DNA of 64,000 nucleotides from Lycorma delicatula. Taxonomy: Eukaryota; Arthropoda; Insecta; Hemiptera; Fulgoridae. The translations under genes and the position numbers were made by a program. Positions within the stretch are counted from its first letter, which is position 1; the number at the start of each line of letters is the position of its first letter. The notes under the pieces are model-generated. The model was not told the DNA's origin. It did not search any database and saw nothing but the letters and a program-made list of their open reading frames with translations. Of this stretch, positions 1-11,397 are shown in pieces. The DNA lies in NCBI RefSeq assembly GCF_047948215.1, contig NC_134456.1:84956515-85020514 (forward strand), in the 5' to 3' direction.

Positions 1-1318
1 AATAGCTATATAAATTTAAAAGCAGAGTAAAATTTTTAAATGTGTCTGAGGATGGACTTATCAAAGTAAAATAAAATAAAATAAAATTAATGAAACTTCA
101 AAATTTTCATTAATTATAATCCTACATGAATTAAATTCAGTCAGCCAAGTAATTACAACTTCTCATAGCACAGAAATATATGACTGACATGCTTTACATA
201 GGGTTTATTTATATCATTCTGTATCATGTATAAATAACTATGATGAATAATGTCATCAGAAAGCTTCTGAGACATTCGTTAGCATCAACATAATCGCATA
301 CAAAAAAACTTCAGCTGCAGAAATAAAAACCCTTTTTTTAATGATCATTTATATAATTATATCATCAAGGTCAGTGGTAGCTGATACCTGATAAAGAAAA
401 TATATATACTAACTATATGTAATTAAAATTTTATAACATTTATTCAGTAAAACAAATAATAAGGCCAAGTTTTAAAACAATTAAGATTAAACCATCAGCC
501 CAAAAATCTAATTTCTGTTAACATAAGAATTAATTAAATTATATATAAATTAAAACAGTCGTATAGTTAAATTTAATCATCATGCAAAACGGCTACAGCC
601 TTTTTCCTACACAAGACTAAAATAACTAATATCAGTAAAAATTGTAACAAAAGAATATTATCTTAGCTAACTTTACAGCTTACTGATTAGTCAAAGAATA
701 TGAAAAAACATGACCACAGATAAACTTATAAGAAGTAATTTCATTATTTTTACAAATATCAGTGTTAATAAAATTAACATAAAAGTACATGGCAGTATGG
801 TATGTCAATCAAAACAAATTTAAAAGAAAACATTATATTATGCTTACGGTAAAGAAAATTTGGTAAATTTGAAGAATTAAAAAGTTGTAATTCAATAAAT
901 AAAATTTAGCAAACAGGTTGAATACAAATCATCAGAGTGACATAATCATAACAAAATCCATTGTTATATTCGCTAATCAAAATATACATATTTTATATAT
1001 TCTTTTTAGAAATACCACTTCTGAATTAATTTACATTTAAATAAAATTAAAACAAATATAATTAATGTACAACAAGCTGTTCAAAAGATATACAAATTTA
1101 TAGTATAAATTAAAAATAATGAAATGAAACTTGATAAAATGAACCATATGAATCTCAGATGTAGAACACAATAAAAATTAATGAAAACTTAGAAAATGAC
1201 ATAACGGAGAGAAATAATGAGGCAAAAGTAAATTTTACATTACAATGCATTTTACATTCATTGGAAGCTATGATGTTAACTTTTTATCTGTTTTGCTTTC
1301 TCTATCTCTCTCATTCAC

Positions 1319-1320
<2 letters not shown>
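1..1320. other. AT-rich stretch, no gene seen
   Basis: No open frame of note, no family motif and no repeat boundary could be recognised on either strand. It could be intron of the Arl5 gene whose first coding exon lies at 7031-7128 on the minus strand, since the remaining Arl5 exons must lie to the left. That is inference. Confidence 0.4.

Positions 1321-1322
<2 letters not shown>

Positions 1323-1354
<32 letters not shown>
1323..1354. repeat. (TA)n microsatellite
   Basis: An uninterrupted TA dinucleotide tract, preceded by a TC-rich stretch and followed by CA/CG-rich simple sequence up to about 1450. The short open frame across it is produced by the repeat and is not a gene. Confidence 0.9.
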
Positions 1355-1358
<4 letters not shown>

Positions 1359-2157
1359 GAGAGAGGGATACACATATTTCTCTTACACACACACAATATT
1401 CATATAAGTGTTTGTGCATGTTCACGTGCGCGCGCGAGCACACACAAATTATCACTTTGTTTACCCAAAAGATACAACAGTTTATAGACTATAGAGCATT
1501 CACTGGGTAATGGAAACAATATTGGGTAATAAATGGTATTGAGGAAAGTCAAGGGTCAAAATTACTATGTTATTTTATTACTGTCAATAAATCACTCAAC
1601 AGCTACAATAGGCACTAAAAAAGTTTTGCAATACTTTATTTTTTATAATTTTTCAAAATAATCTACAGCATACATTATACACTTCTCCATCCTTCAAAAC
1701 CAGTTTTCACGGAAGCCTGCCGTGTTTTGTCAGAAATCTGGGCACAAGCCTTGATATGCTTTCAAATTTATTTCATTAGTAATTTATGATATTTAACATT
1801 TTTAAATAAATATTGTAATATTTAAAGTAATACCAGTTGATGTAGACGTTTTAATTTGTTGTTGGGTTGTTAATTAATAGTTATTATTTATTATTATCAA
1901 TATTATAGCAATGTTTCAAGTTCATTATTGTATGCATTATGAATGTAAATGCGACAAATTTGTTCATGCAGCACCGTATTACCTCGTTTTATTGTTAACA
2001 CGATTTTTCTGTCACTGCAACTTTGAATGCTTATAACTCAATAACGACGGCATTAACAGAAAAACGGGTTTGCCATTGCTGTTTTTGTAATATCTTAAGT
2101 CATATGTTCACCTTCCTAATTAAAAAAAAAGTAAGTCTGATTCAATATTGTGGACAA
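1355..2157. other. Unassigned AT-rich sequence with a possible transposase 3' scrap
   Basis: Mostly featureless. On the minus strand around 1620-1760 the translation carries a run resembling the C-terminal tail of mariner-like transposases (GFEGW followed by a degenerate YFEKL-like end). It is too short and broken to call as a gene. Confidence 0.25.
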
Positions 2158-2392
2158 AATTAAAAACCCACCATAATGCAAATTTCTTTTAACTATGTAG
2201 AACCCCATTTCTTTCTGCCTCCAAATACCTCTCAGATATGTAGTGTAAAGCTTTTTCTATACTTACATATTTCCCGATATATATATATATATATATATAA
2301 TATATATATATATATAAAATATATAGAGGTATTTGGAGGCAGAAAGAAATGGGGTTCTACATAGTTAAAAAGAAATTTTCATTACAGTGGGT

Positions 2393-2400
<8 letters not shown>
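2158..2400. repeat. Hairpin (foldback) element with 75-bp arms
   Basis: The left arm at 2158-2232 and the right arm at 2325-2400 are reverse complements over about 75 bases with only a few mismatches. Both arms end in AATTAAAAACCCAC-type sequence. The 90-base spacer contains a TA microsatellite. No coding capacity is present. The layout is that of a miniature inverted-repeat element or a collapsed foldback transposon. The exact ends and target duplication are ambiguous because the palindrome runs into the flank. A (TA)n tract and a mariner follow directly. Confidence 0.8.

Positions 2401-2450
<50 letters not shown>
2401..2450. repeat. (TA)n microsatellite
   Basis: About 25 TA units between the hairpin element and the start of the mariner at 2452. 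Mariner inserts at TA, so the tract is a plausible target. Confidence 0.9.
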
Positions 2451-2451
<1 letters not shown>

Positions 2452-2454
<3 letters not shown>

Positions 2455-3771
2455 GACGTTTCATAATTCAGTACAAAAAAAAGTATTTCACTTACCTAAA
2501 TGAAAGTTTTACGAGGTGATGCAGGGACTCAAACAGTTTTTGTTAAAATCTATAAATGTTCAATATGTGATCCTATGGTGACACGGCACATATCAACACG
2601 AAAGTCTCTTGCCAAACTCGTTCTAACATGACATTTTCGATAGAGTTGATTGCATTGATTATACGATCCTTTAGCTCAGCGATATCGTGCGGCATCTGTG
2701 GGATAAACACGTTATCTTTCACGTAACCCCAGAGAAAGAAATCACATGGCGTGAGGTCTGGTGATGTTGTGGTAGCCACAGCATAACGTGTCGGTCTTCT
2801 TCAGACGCACGTCCTATCCAGCGCCGAGGTAATGTTGTGTTAAGGTACTGTCAAACTACGTTAAAAAAACGGGCATGACAACCATCTTGCTGGAAAATGA
2901 AGTGGTTGAGTAGCTGAGGCATAAGCCATAATTGTAACATATCCAGGCATAGCATGCCGGTTGTTGTCGTTTCCATAAAAAAGAACGGCCCATACACTGC
3001 CTCACAAGAGATCGCACAAAAAAGTTTACTTTCGGAGAATCCCGAATGTGTTCCGCATAAGCGTGTGGGTTTTCAGTTCCCCAAACTCACACGTTATGAC
3101 GGTTTACTTTGCCGCTAATATGGAAAGTAGCTTCATCGTTGAAAATTATCTTGTTTAGAAAACCTTCATCTAACAACATCTTTTCCAGTAACTGTAAACA
3201 AAAATCGAGCCTACGTGTTTTTTATCTCCATCAGAAAGACGCTGGATTAATTGAAGACGGTACGGTTTGCATAATAAACGTTAACGGAGAACTCTCCACA
3301 CTGTTGTTTTCGGAATTCCTAATTCTCTGCCTGCAGCCGCAGTCGATTTTGACGGGCTGCGAATGAGACTTGCACGCACACGTTCGACATTGACTTCTGA
3401 GGTTGATGGACGACCGGTTGATTTTCACTTGCACAAGCAACCGGTTTCACTGAATTGTTTATACATGCACGAATTGAATTGTCACTTGGTGGCTCCTTAT
3501 GAAATTTCTACCGAAACGCACGTTGCACAGAAATTACTGACTTTGACAAGTGAAATTCTAACACCCAAAACGACTTCTCGCTTCCCGTGGCAGCCATTTT
3601 CTCTACTGTCGACGCCTAGCGAGCAAATGGTTTACTAACTGCCTAGTATATGTGGGAAAAAACTATTTGAAGTACTCTTTCGTACAGTACTTCTTGTTTT
3701 ATTCTTATGAGTGAAATAGTTTTTTGTTAATGAATTTTCGAAAACTCCGAAGAACATTATGAAACGCTCTG
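2452..3771 (-). mobile_element. Full-length decayed mariner/Tc1-superfamily transposon
   Basis: The terminal repeats CAGGACGTTTCATAAT (2452-2467) and, inverted, CAGAGCGTTTCATAAT (3756-3771) agree at 14 of 16 positions and bound a 1320-bp unit, the normal mariner size. A TA lies just before the left end; the right end is followed by TG then TA, so the duplication is blurred. The transposase gene runs on the minus strand. This is the insect family whose transposase ends in SPDLTPCDFFLWGYVKD. The element is too broken to be active. Confidence 0.88.
2573..3640 (-). pseudogene. Mariner-type DDE transposase, frameshifted
   Basis: This is a relic of a cut-and-paste transposase that would bind the terminal repeats and cut with a DDE/D triad. 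From about 3640 downwards the frames show an N-terminal helix-turn-helix (VISVQRAFR, then KFHKEPPSDN) and an ARELGIP-like second helix near 3320. The first catalytic Asp is in IFNDEATFH near 3136, the second in FQQDG near 2887, and the third in SPDLTPCDFF near 2750. The longest clean piece is 68 codons at 2573-2779. At least three frame changes and several stops separate the blocks. All three catalytic Asp codons survive although the frame does not, which is typical of neutral decay. Confidence 0.85.
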
Positions 3772-3773
3772 TG

Positions 3774-3805
<32 letters not shown>

Positions 3806-3905
3806 TATATATATATACTGTGTATATTCACAGAATATTCTGTGTATACACAGAATATATATATATATACTGTGTATATTCTGTGTGTGTGTATATATAT
3901 ATACA
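3772..3905. repeat. Compound TA/CA microsatellite with short palindromes
   Basis: TA and CA tracts are mixed with repeated ACAGAATATTCTGT-type palindromes. Several short open frames on both strands here are simple-sequence artefacts. Confidence 0.85.
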
Positions 3906-6900
3906 CTCACAGAATATTTATAAAAACTGTTTCAAGAATTCAGAGGATGGTCTCCCACATCGAAATAAAGAAAAAACTTTATATCAACATATGTCTGGAA
4001 ATACTTAGTTTACCAGCTATCCGCCATTTTGTATTTTTAAATTAAAAATTAATTTCTCACTAATGGTTAATCATATCAAGCTGAAATTTTGTGTACTCAA
4101 ATAATTTAAATGCCATTAAATCAATTTTATTTTTTTCTTTGAATTACTATTTTGTATATTATATATATTAAAATTATTATTTATTTTATTTTATATATTT
4201 TTAGAGTAATAAATTGTACTTATAAGACATTTTACTTCTGTTAGTCTTTCAATATACTTGTCAAATGGTGAACATGCAACACAATATTAAAATAAAATTT
4301 CAGTTTAAAAATGTTGTGTAAGAAATAGGTTAATACAATAAGAAGGCTTTTTTCCCTTTTAATCAATATCTTTAAAGAATAATGCAATAAAGAATATGTC
4401 AACCAAAAGTGCTATAAAAATAGAAGAAAACTGAACGATAAATAATTCTTATCTACTGTGATTCAAACATTGAAAATCTGTTATAATGTAAATTATAACT
4501 AAGTCTATTGGTAAGTTTTTGTAATTAATTTCTTTAAAATTGATAAACCTCTAAAGATTACATCAATGAAATACTCTCACTGGTTGTCACAGTTGTCTAT
4601 GACAAGCTGACTTCATTTTATGAAGAGCTACATAATAAAAAAAAAATGAAAAGGTTTTTCTAAATACGTTTTTATTTAAAAAATGCGTACAGTAAAAAAC
4701 AGATGAGAAAAATAATGTCATCTGCATTAAATAGAAACAAAATATTAAATTATTCTCTTAATAAAATTTATCTACGCTGATGAAGACCCCAATGAAATGA
4801 CTACAAAAATCATCTAGATTCATGGAAACAATGGATTACTAGCCTTCTTTATGAGGCATGGGGCGCCCTTAATGACAATGTATAAATAATTACTAATTAT
4901 ATTTATAAGTAAGAATTGATTTTACGTATATTAATCCAACAGTTAATTTGAATATTTCCAAAATATTATAGCACAACGACAGCTGTTCCAATGCATTTAA
5001 TTATTTCCATTTGGTTGAGATGGTTACCAAATTTATGAAGAAGGCTTGCAATTTAACAATGCGATCTAATCATTAAATATGGTTATTTGGACATTCCACG
5101 CTTTTATTATTTGTGAAATTGCACATTGTAAAGAATATTATTCAAAAATCTTTTTCTATTAACATAGAACAATTTTGTAAAGAAAATTAAGCTGTTTAAT
5201 CCTTTGTTTAATCTTTTATCCTTTCCATGAACCTATCTGATTTTCGTAAAGAAAGTAATTTCTTACGTAGTTTTCATTTGCACAGATGAATTTTATAAAA
5301 AAAATAATTATATATTTTGTTTCTATTAAATTTCAATTTTCTAATTAGTCACAGCATAACCCTAACCTTTTCTGTCACAAATGAAATTATTGAACTAAAC
5401 AATAATTTTTCAATGAATAACATAAAAAAATTTAATAATGAAAGTTTTGAAGAAAAATTAGAAAGACTAAAATAATGAAGAGTTAAAAGAATATGTTAAC
5501 TGAGTGAACTGCACGAGAGTAAATTAAAACATTCAAGAAATGTTTATCAAAAACTGTAGCTTCGTATTCAAAGTAGTAATGTAACGATAGATTTGAATGC
5601 GATTATTTGTATCGGTCACAAATAAGGCTAGTAGAAACATCAGATCAATGTGAAGCTACACTACAATATGATTGTTTATATCATTTTCAAATAAAACAGC
5701 AGGTTCTATAAAATTCAATTCAGAAAGATTGTCTGGAGATCAATTTTTCAACAAAATAAAGACCTTTTTGACCGTGTGTTGAAGTTATATATGGAACTTA
5801 AGTAGTTACCTAACATAACACTGCTAAACAGATCACAGACACCAAGAAAAACTACCATGGAACTTCTTCACTGACACAGAGCTGATATGAATGCACACGG
5901 TTGAGGAATCAAGCAAATCAACATATTAATGCACAATACTACTCTTTCTCTCTCTCAGCCAATTTAGAGTATATACATTTGATATTGTATATCTTTGAAA
6001 CAACTAATTTTCTACTGAAAACTTTATTTGTGATAAGTTTGCACCACACAGCATTGTCATCCTCAACATACATGTATGCAAACTTTGAGCTCACCACCTT
6101 ATTGGAAAGTAGGCTAAAAAATGATGGCAAACTTTTGACTGTCATCCCACCACTGATAGAATGACATATATGAAGAGTGTTAAATAATTCTATATCAAAA
6201 TTGGGATAGAAGACACTAAAGTTGAGAATACTGTTTCACAAAGAATAATGTTCACAATATTGTCAGGCCCTGTGAACAGAATATGAAGGTGTGTCACTTG
6301 CAGAGCTGAGTACCACTGCATTTCAATGGGCTTGGTATACTGATTTGCAACAGAACATTCAGATTAATAAAGATGGCAATTAGGAAAATACTTAATTCTT
6401 CACTGTTTCAAGTAAGCCTAGTATTTTTCCAGTGAATTATGATTCATATCAGGTACATACAACTGTCATACTATGACATTTAACATACATACAATATCTT
6501 AAGTAGAGAAGGTGGGAGAGATTATATCAGTTTAAAATAGTATAGGTGTGAGATTATATAAAATTGAGAATGCTAGATTACTGCAGAAAGGGGTATGTTA
6601 TATAATTATTTTGCACTATCTATCCCAGACTTTCTTACAGCTTTGACACATATACGAAGAATCTGAGGTATAAATGATGATAGCAAGAATTGGTTTCTTT
6701 GAGAGTAATGATGATCATCATCACACCATAGCCTTGTATTGAACACAGCAAAAATAAGATTGAACATCATCTGTATTTTGGTAGGTTTGGCACAGTGATA
6801 TACCAAACCATAATCTACAAAAGAAAGTCACAGGAAAACTAATTCACTCATCAAATTACTAGTAAACATGGTATTGGATGTTTATTACTCTCAAGAATGG

Positions 6901-7030
6901 TTACACAAATTTCACAAGCTACTCGAGTTTCATGACAAGTCAACTACACATTTTGTTATGGGAGGTAGTAACATACATAAAAGATATTCATTGTATAAAA
7001 AAAAACAAAAATAAATAAAAAAATATTTAC
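3906..7030. other. Gene-free stretch, probable Arl5 intron 1
   Basis: No recognisable element or exon was found. The short open frames near 5900-6170 and 6600-6806 match nothing known to me, and no coding bias is visible. Because a splice donor at 7030/7029 faces into this region on the minus strand, it is likely intron downstream of the first coding exon of Arl5. The GTPase P-loop exon was looked for here and not found. Confidence 0.4.
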
Positions 7031-7128
7031 CTTCGTTTCCAAAGAGACTCCATATTTTTGAAAAAAGAAGACCCATCTTGAGTTGCTGATCTATTAGAAA
7101 TACACCGTCTTTGTATCATTGGCATCCG
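7031..7128 (-). CDS. Arl5: First coding exon of an Arl5-like ADP-ribosylation factor-like GTPase
   Basis: On the minus strand a pyrimidine-rich stretch ending TTTTACAG (acceptor at 7130-7129) opens a 98-base exon. Its first 52 bases would be 5' untranslated. An ATG at 7076 starts MGLLFSKIWSLFGNE, and the exon closes with GAAG before the donor GTAAAT at 7030. Arl5 proteins start with an N-terminal helix of the pattern MGLxFxKxWSLFxN, followed by EHK and the nucleotide-binding loop. The phase-1 break after GAAG would continue to that EHK. Gly2 is the expected N-myristoylation site that helps place Arl5 on the trans-Golgi. The rest of the protein (P-loop, switch regions, NKQD motif) is not in this window and must lie beyond its left edge. 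An alternative upstream ATG in another frame gives no recognisable protein. The match is only 15 residues, but the splice sites and phase support it. Confidence 0.7.
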
Positions 7129-7860
7129 CTGTAAAATAAAAACCTTTGTAGAGCAACTGACAAACTAACCCATCAAGTTCACTAATATTAACCAAACAGT
7201 AAAAACACATTCAATTCTTTAAATTTTAAAATTTGGAAATTTGAGAAAAAATAAAAAATTAAAAAACTATGCAGCTTTAGTTGACATGACAGTAGCTTCA
7301 AATTCTACAACTTAAAGAATTGATAGTATTATGTTTTAATTTATAGTGTAATATTTGAAGTGTAATTTATTTTTTACTTTATTTAATTTCAAATTGTTTA
7401 GTTTTATTTTTATTTCAAATAGAGTAGACCTGCAAAAAAAAATTGTAAAAAATTCGAAGGGCATGTACCAGTATGTGTTGATAAAAAAAAATTGATGTGG
7501 ACATTACAAGACTTCCTTGTACGCCTATTAAATTACATATACACATTTTTTGCTGCACTTCATTTAAACTTATTTCATTTGAAAGTGAGATACGATCCTT
7601 CAATTCTTTAATAAAGTGGACAGTTACACAATTGCTGAAATACTAGTTTTTATTAACATCAGATATTTATACAATTATTAGTAATTCAAACAATATTACA
7701 TGAAACATTAGGATAGAGTAAAAATTCCTTTATTACTCGAATTACTAGATCAGTATTATTCATATCTTCATGAGTTGCTGATTAACAAGTTTTAGATTTC
7801 TGATATGTTGTGAACAGTTATAAACTGATATGAACAGATATGAACTGATATGTTGAACAG
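7129..7860. other. Intron or upstream region of the Arl5-like exon
   Basis: AT-rich, with a short family A repeat fragment at 7492-7556 and otherwise nothing recognised. Short direct repeats of TGATATGAACAGATATGAAC type at 7800-7850 lie just before the LINE. Confidence 0.4.
7492..7556 (+). repeat. Left-end fragment of repeat family A
   Basis: TGATGTGGACATTACAAGACTTCCTTGTACGCC-like sequence matches the left end of the family A copy that begins at 13253. Only about 65 bases are present, so this is a solo end. Confidence 0.55.
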
Positions 7861-9458
7861 TTATACGGAGGAAATGAATTAGAAAATGGTGTTATAGAGG
7901 AAGAAGAGGAAGTTGAGGAGGATGAAATGGGAGAAACAATACTGAGATCTGAATTTAAGAGAGCATTAAAAGATTTAAATGGCAGAAAGGCTCCTGGAAT
8001 AGACGGAATACCTGTAGAATTACTGCGCAGTGCAGGTGAGGAAGCGATTGATAGATTATACAAACTGGTGTGTAATATTTATGAAAAAGGGGAATTTCCG
8101 TCAGACTTCAAAAAAAGTGTTATAGTAATGATACCAAAGAAAGCAGGGGCAGATAAATGTGAAGAATACAGAATAATTAGTCATATTTAGTCAATAACTA
8201 GTCATGCATCAAAAATCTTAACTAGAATTCTATACAGAAGAATTGAGAGGAGAGTGGAAGAAGTGTTAGGAGAAGACCAATTTGGTTTCAGGAAAAGTAT
8301 AGGGACAAGGGAATTAATTTTAGGCCTCAGATTAATAGTAGAAGGAAGATTAAAGAAAAACAAACCAACATACTTGGCGTTTATAGACCTAGAAAAGGCA
8401 TTCGATAATGTAGACTGGAATAAAATGTTCAGCATTTTAAAAAAATTAGGGTTCAAATACAGATATAGAAGAACAACTGCTAACATGTACAGGAACCAAA
8501 CAGCAACAGTAACAATTGAAGAACATAAGAAAGAAGCCGTAATAAGAAAGGGAGTCCGACAAGGATGTTCCCTGTCTCCGTTACTTTTTAATCTTTACAT
8601 GGAACTAGCAGTTAATGATGTTAAAGAACAATTTAGATTCGGAGTAACAGTACAAGGTGAAAAGATAAAGATGCTACGATTTGCTGATGATATAGTAATT
8701 CTAGCCGAGAGTAAAAACGATTTAGAAGAAACAATGAACGGCATAGATGAAGTCCTACGCAAGAACTATCGCATGAAAATAAACAAGAACAAAACAAAAG
8801 TAATGAAATGTAGTAGAAATAACAAAGATGGACCACTGAATGTGAAAATAGGAGGAGAAAAGATTATGGAGGTAGAAGAATTTTGTTATTTGGGAATTAG
8901 AATTACTAAAGATGGACGAAGCAGGAGCTATATAAAATGCCAAATAGCAGAAGCTAAACGAGCTTTCAGTAAGAAATATAATTTGTTTACATCAAAAATT
9001 AATTTAAATGTCAGGAAAAGATTTTTGAAAGTGTATGTTTGGAGTGTCGCTTTATATGGAAGTGAAACTTGGACAATCGGAGTGTCTGAGAAGAAAAGAT
9101 TAGAAGCTTTTGAAATGTGGTGCTATAGGAGAATGTTAAAAATCAGATGGGTGGATAAAGTGACAAATGAAGAGGTATTGCGGCAAATAGATGAAGAAAG
9201 AAGCATTTAGAAAAATATAGTTAAAAGAAGAGACAGACTTATAGGCCACATACTAAGGCATCCTGGAATAGTCGCTTTAATATTGGAAGGACAGGTAGAA
9301 GGAAAAGATTGTGTAGGCAGGACACGTTTTGAATATGTAAAACAAATTGTTAGGGATGTAGGATGTAGAGGGTTTACTGAAATGAAACGACTAGCACTAG
9401 ATAGGGAATCTTGGAGAGCTGCATCAAACCAGTCAAATGACTGAAGACAAAAAAAAAG
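7861..9458 (+). mobile_element. 5'-truncated RTE/BovB-like LINE
   Basis: A non-LTR retrotransposon starting inside its polyprotein and ending with CTGAAGAC plus an A-run at 9450-9458. One reading frame holds from 7861 to the normal stop at 9442-9444, broken only by stops at 8188-8190 and 9208-9210. The endonuclease domain is missing through 5' truncation. Two further copies of the same family lie at 30932-31045 and 56310-57165, both reversed. Confidence 0.88.
7927..9444 (+). pseudogene. RTE-type reverse transcriptase with two in-frame stops
   Basis: The reverse transcriptase copies the element RNA at the target site. In order: an APGIDGIP finger motif at 7990; a TAG at 8188; YLAFIDLEKAFDNVDW (palm motif A, catalytic Asp) near 8370; GVRQGCSLSPLLFNLYME (motif B) near 8550; FADDIVILAE (motif C, catalytic Asp pair) near 8680; FCYLGIRIT near 8880; a thumb and C-terminal stretch ALYGSETWTI near 9050; LEAFEMWCYRRMLKI near 9100; and a second stop at 9208, after which the frame stays open to 9444. 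All catalytic Asp residues are intact. The C-terminal WCYRRML block is typical of the RTE group. There is no frameshift at all, so the copy is fairly young. The family may be BovB-like or a close relative; I did not separate these. Confidence 0.85.
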
Positions 9459-9599
9459 ATGTGTTGTATAAACAAAAATTAATACTGTAATAAACTATTC
9501 TGTTTAGTGAACTCCTGTATATTGGTTACAAATGTTATTTTCGACCTAATTGTGTAAAATGTTCAGTTTTTATTATTAGATTATATGGTGAATAATCAA

Positions 9600-10270
9600 A
9601 AATGAAAAAGAAACAATCATACAGGAAAAAGAAAGATAACATGAAGAAATATATCTCAAAAAAATGACGAGAAGATGAATATGAAGGGGACGAAAATGTT
9701 AAGAACAAGGGAGGAATAAAAAAATTAAGAGAAGATGATAAATATAAAGAGGAAGAGAATGTTAAAACCAAAGAAACAATAAAAAGATTAAGATATGATA
9801 AATATAAAGAGGAAGGAATCATTAAGACTAAGGAAAGAATAAAAAGATTACGAGACGATGATGAATATAAAGAGAGAGAAAATTTTAAAACTGGAGAATG
9901 TGCACACAAATTAAGATAGAAGGAATTATATCAAACAAAAGGGCGATTAAATGACTGGCAACATAAAACAAATAAACAAAATTATGATCAACCCAGATTT
10001 AGAAAGAATATTGTCCAACAATATCTGATGAGTAATGAATTAAAAGATAAGAATTTTTTGCAATTTATTAAAGATCAGACATGTATGTCTCAGTGTACAT
10101 GTTGTTCTTGTGAGGGTCTATTTTTCAGTCACTCTGTAGTTAATCTTAATGTAGATAAAATTAAACTAGAAAATCCAAAAAATAATATGATTCTAAATCA
10201 TAATTTTCAATTAATATTAAAAAATCAGATGTTTCACCAAATCTATTACATTAAACATTTAAGCTTATAA
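9600..10270 (+). pseudogene. Helitron-like replication protein, N-terminal fragment with 20-codon repeats
   Basis: In a single frame from about 9660 there are four tandem degenerate repeats of roughly 20 residues, pattern LRxDDxYKExENxKTKExIK. A stop at 9917-9919 follows, then open frame to the stop at 10268. The second half has FLQFIKDQT followed by a Cys cluster CTCCSCEGLFF and SVVNLN. Charged tandem repeats followed by a CxxC block ahead of the Rep domain are a layout known from Helitron proteins of arthropods. The Rep and helicase domains are absent, so this is a broken 5' part. Stops lie at 9665 and 9917. The assignment rests on layout, not on a catalytic motif. Confidence 0.5.
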
Positions 10271-10319
10271 AATTAAATTTGCACATTTTTAAAGGTACAC
10301 AAAATCTTACTTCACTAAT

Positions 10320-10747
10320 AATTTTTTTTATCATTGAATTATTATTTATTGTAAAATATTTTTACAATCAAAGGGTTAATAATTAAATCAATACATTTAA
10401 TTAAAAAAAAAAAGAAAAAGTTAAAAAAAACAAAAGGAGATGAAATCTGATATGCCGATCTGCCTTCCCCTTAAGATCCAAATATTTCATTAATTAAAAT
10501 TTTAATTTTACTTTCTATTGCAATCAAAAGGGGAGGTGTACACAACTAGACGTTACAACAATGCTACATCCAAAATTTCAACATCCTAATCGTTTTTGAT
10601 TTATGCGAGATACATATGTACGTACAGACATCACACTGAAGCTAGTCAAAATGGATTCAGGGATTGTCAAAATGGATAATTCCATTGAAATATGAAAACC
10701 GAAATGTTTTGTGATCACAATACTTTCTTTACTTGGTACAAGGAAGT
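10320..10747 (+). repeat. Repeat family A, internally deleted copy
   Basis: Shares with 13270-13883, 33540-34111, 37368-37527 and (reversed) 44163-44818 the blocks GCAATCAAAAGGGGAGG, ACAACTAGACGTTACAACA, TTATGCGAGATACATA and a closing TACAAGGAAGT. About 150 bases of the middle are missing relative to the 13-kb copy. Non-coding. Confidence 0.8.
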
Positions 10748-11397
10748 AAAAAGTAATGCAGAGAAAAGAAGAGTGCAAACTAAGACTGTTTGAAATCCAC
10801 AAATATGTTCCATTCTTTTATCTCACATAAGCTAATTCTATAAATTTTTTGAATAATAGAATATCTGATATTCATCAGATCATATCTTCAAATGCTCCAA
10901 GTCTTTCAATAAAAAAAAATTCTTGTTAGAAATGTACTGTAGGGCCATCTCCTTAAAATAAAAAAAAATAATCCATTGGGGTCAAAATATTTGATCATAA
11001 AAAGCTTTACAAAAAAATATATATTTGAACATAAAACCTCCATTTTTATAGTCTGTTAAAAATAATGCTAAGGAATAACTATAAAACTGGTATTAATACT
11101 TGGAACAATAAAAACAATACTATGGATTAATTATAACAGCTGGTATTTGGTTTGTCTGACATTTCTCCCACCACCACCCCATTCAGTCGGTACCACAAAC
11201 GGCTACTGTTCCTCAAAACCGTTTAGTGACCAATATCCTAATTAGCTCTTAGAGCTTACCTAACTGCATGAGCAAAATAAGCATGGTGCTCTATACCACA
11301 CGCTTGCATGTCCCAACGTTCACTTGTCATATATTACTAAAATGGATATGCACACTCTGTCTACATACTAAAATATATGTCAATAAATTATGATTTA
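10748..11397. other. Unassigned AT-rich sequence
   Basis: No gene or recognisable element seen. Confidence 0.4.

Noticed and set aside
3635..4045. Tyr/Ile-rich open frames on both strands
   Set aside because: Translations of TA/CA simple sequence.
4774..4805. CTGATGA...GAAA resembling a hammerhead core
   Set aside because: The bases between the two boxes cannot form stem II and there is no pairing partner; chance match.
8202..8943. Minus-strand open frames of 62-94 codons
   Set aside because: Antisense of the RTE reverse transcriptase, whose plus-strand motifs are unambiguous.
9535..9909. 124-codon Ser/Leu/Phe-rich open frame on the minus strand
   Set aside because: Antisense of the tandem charged repeats of the Helitron-like fragment.
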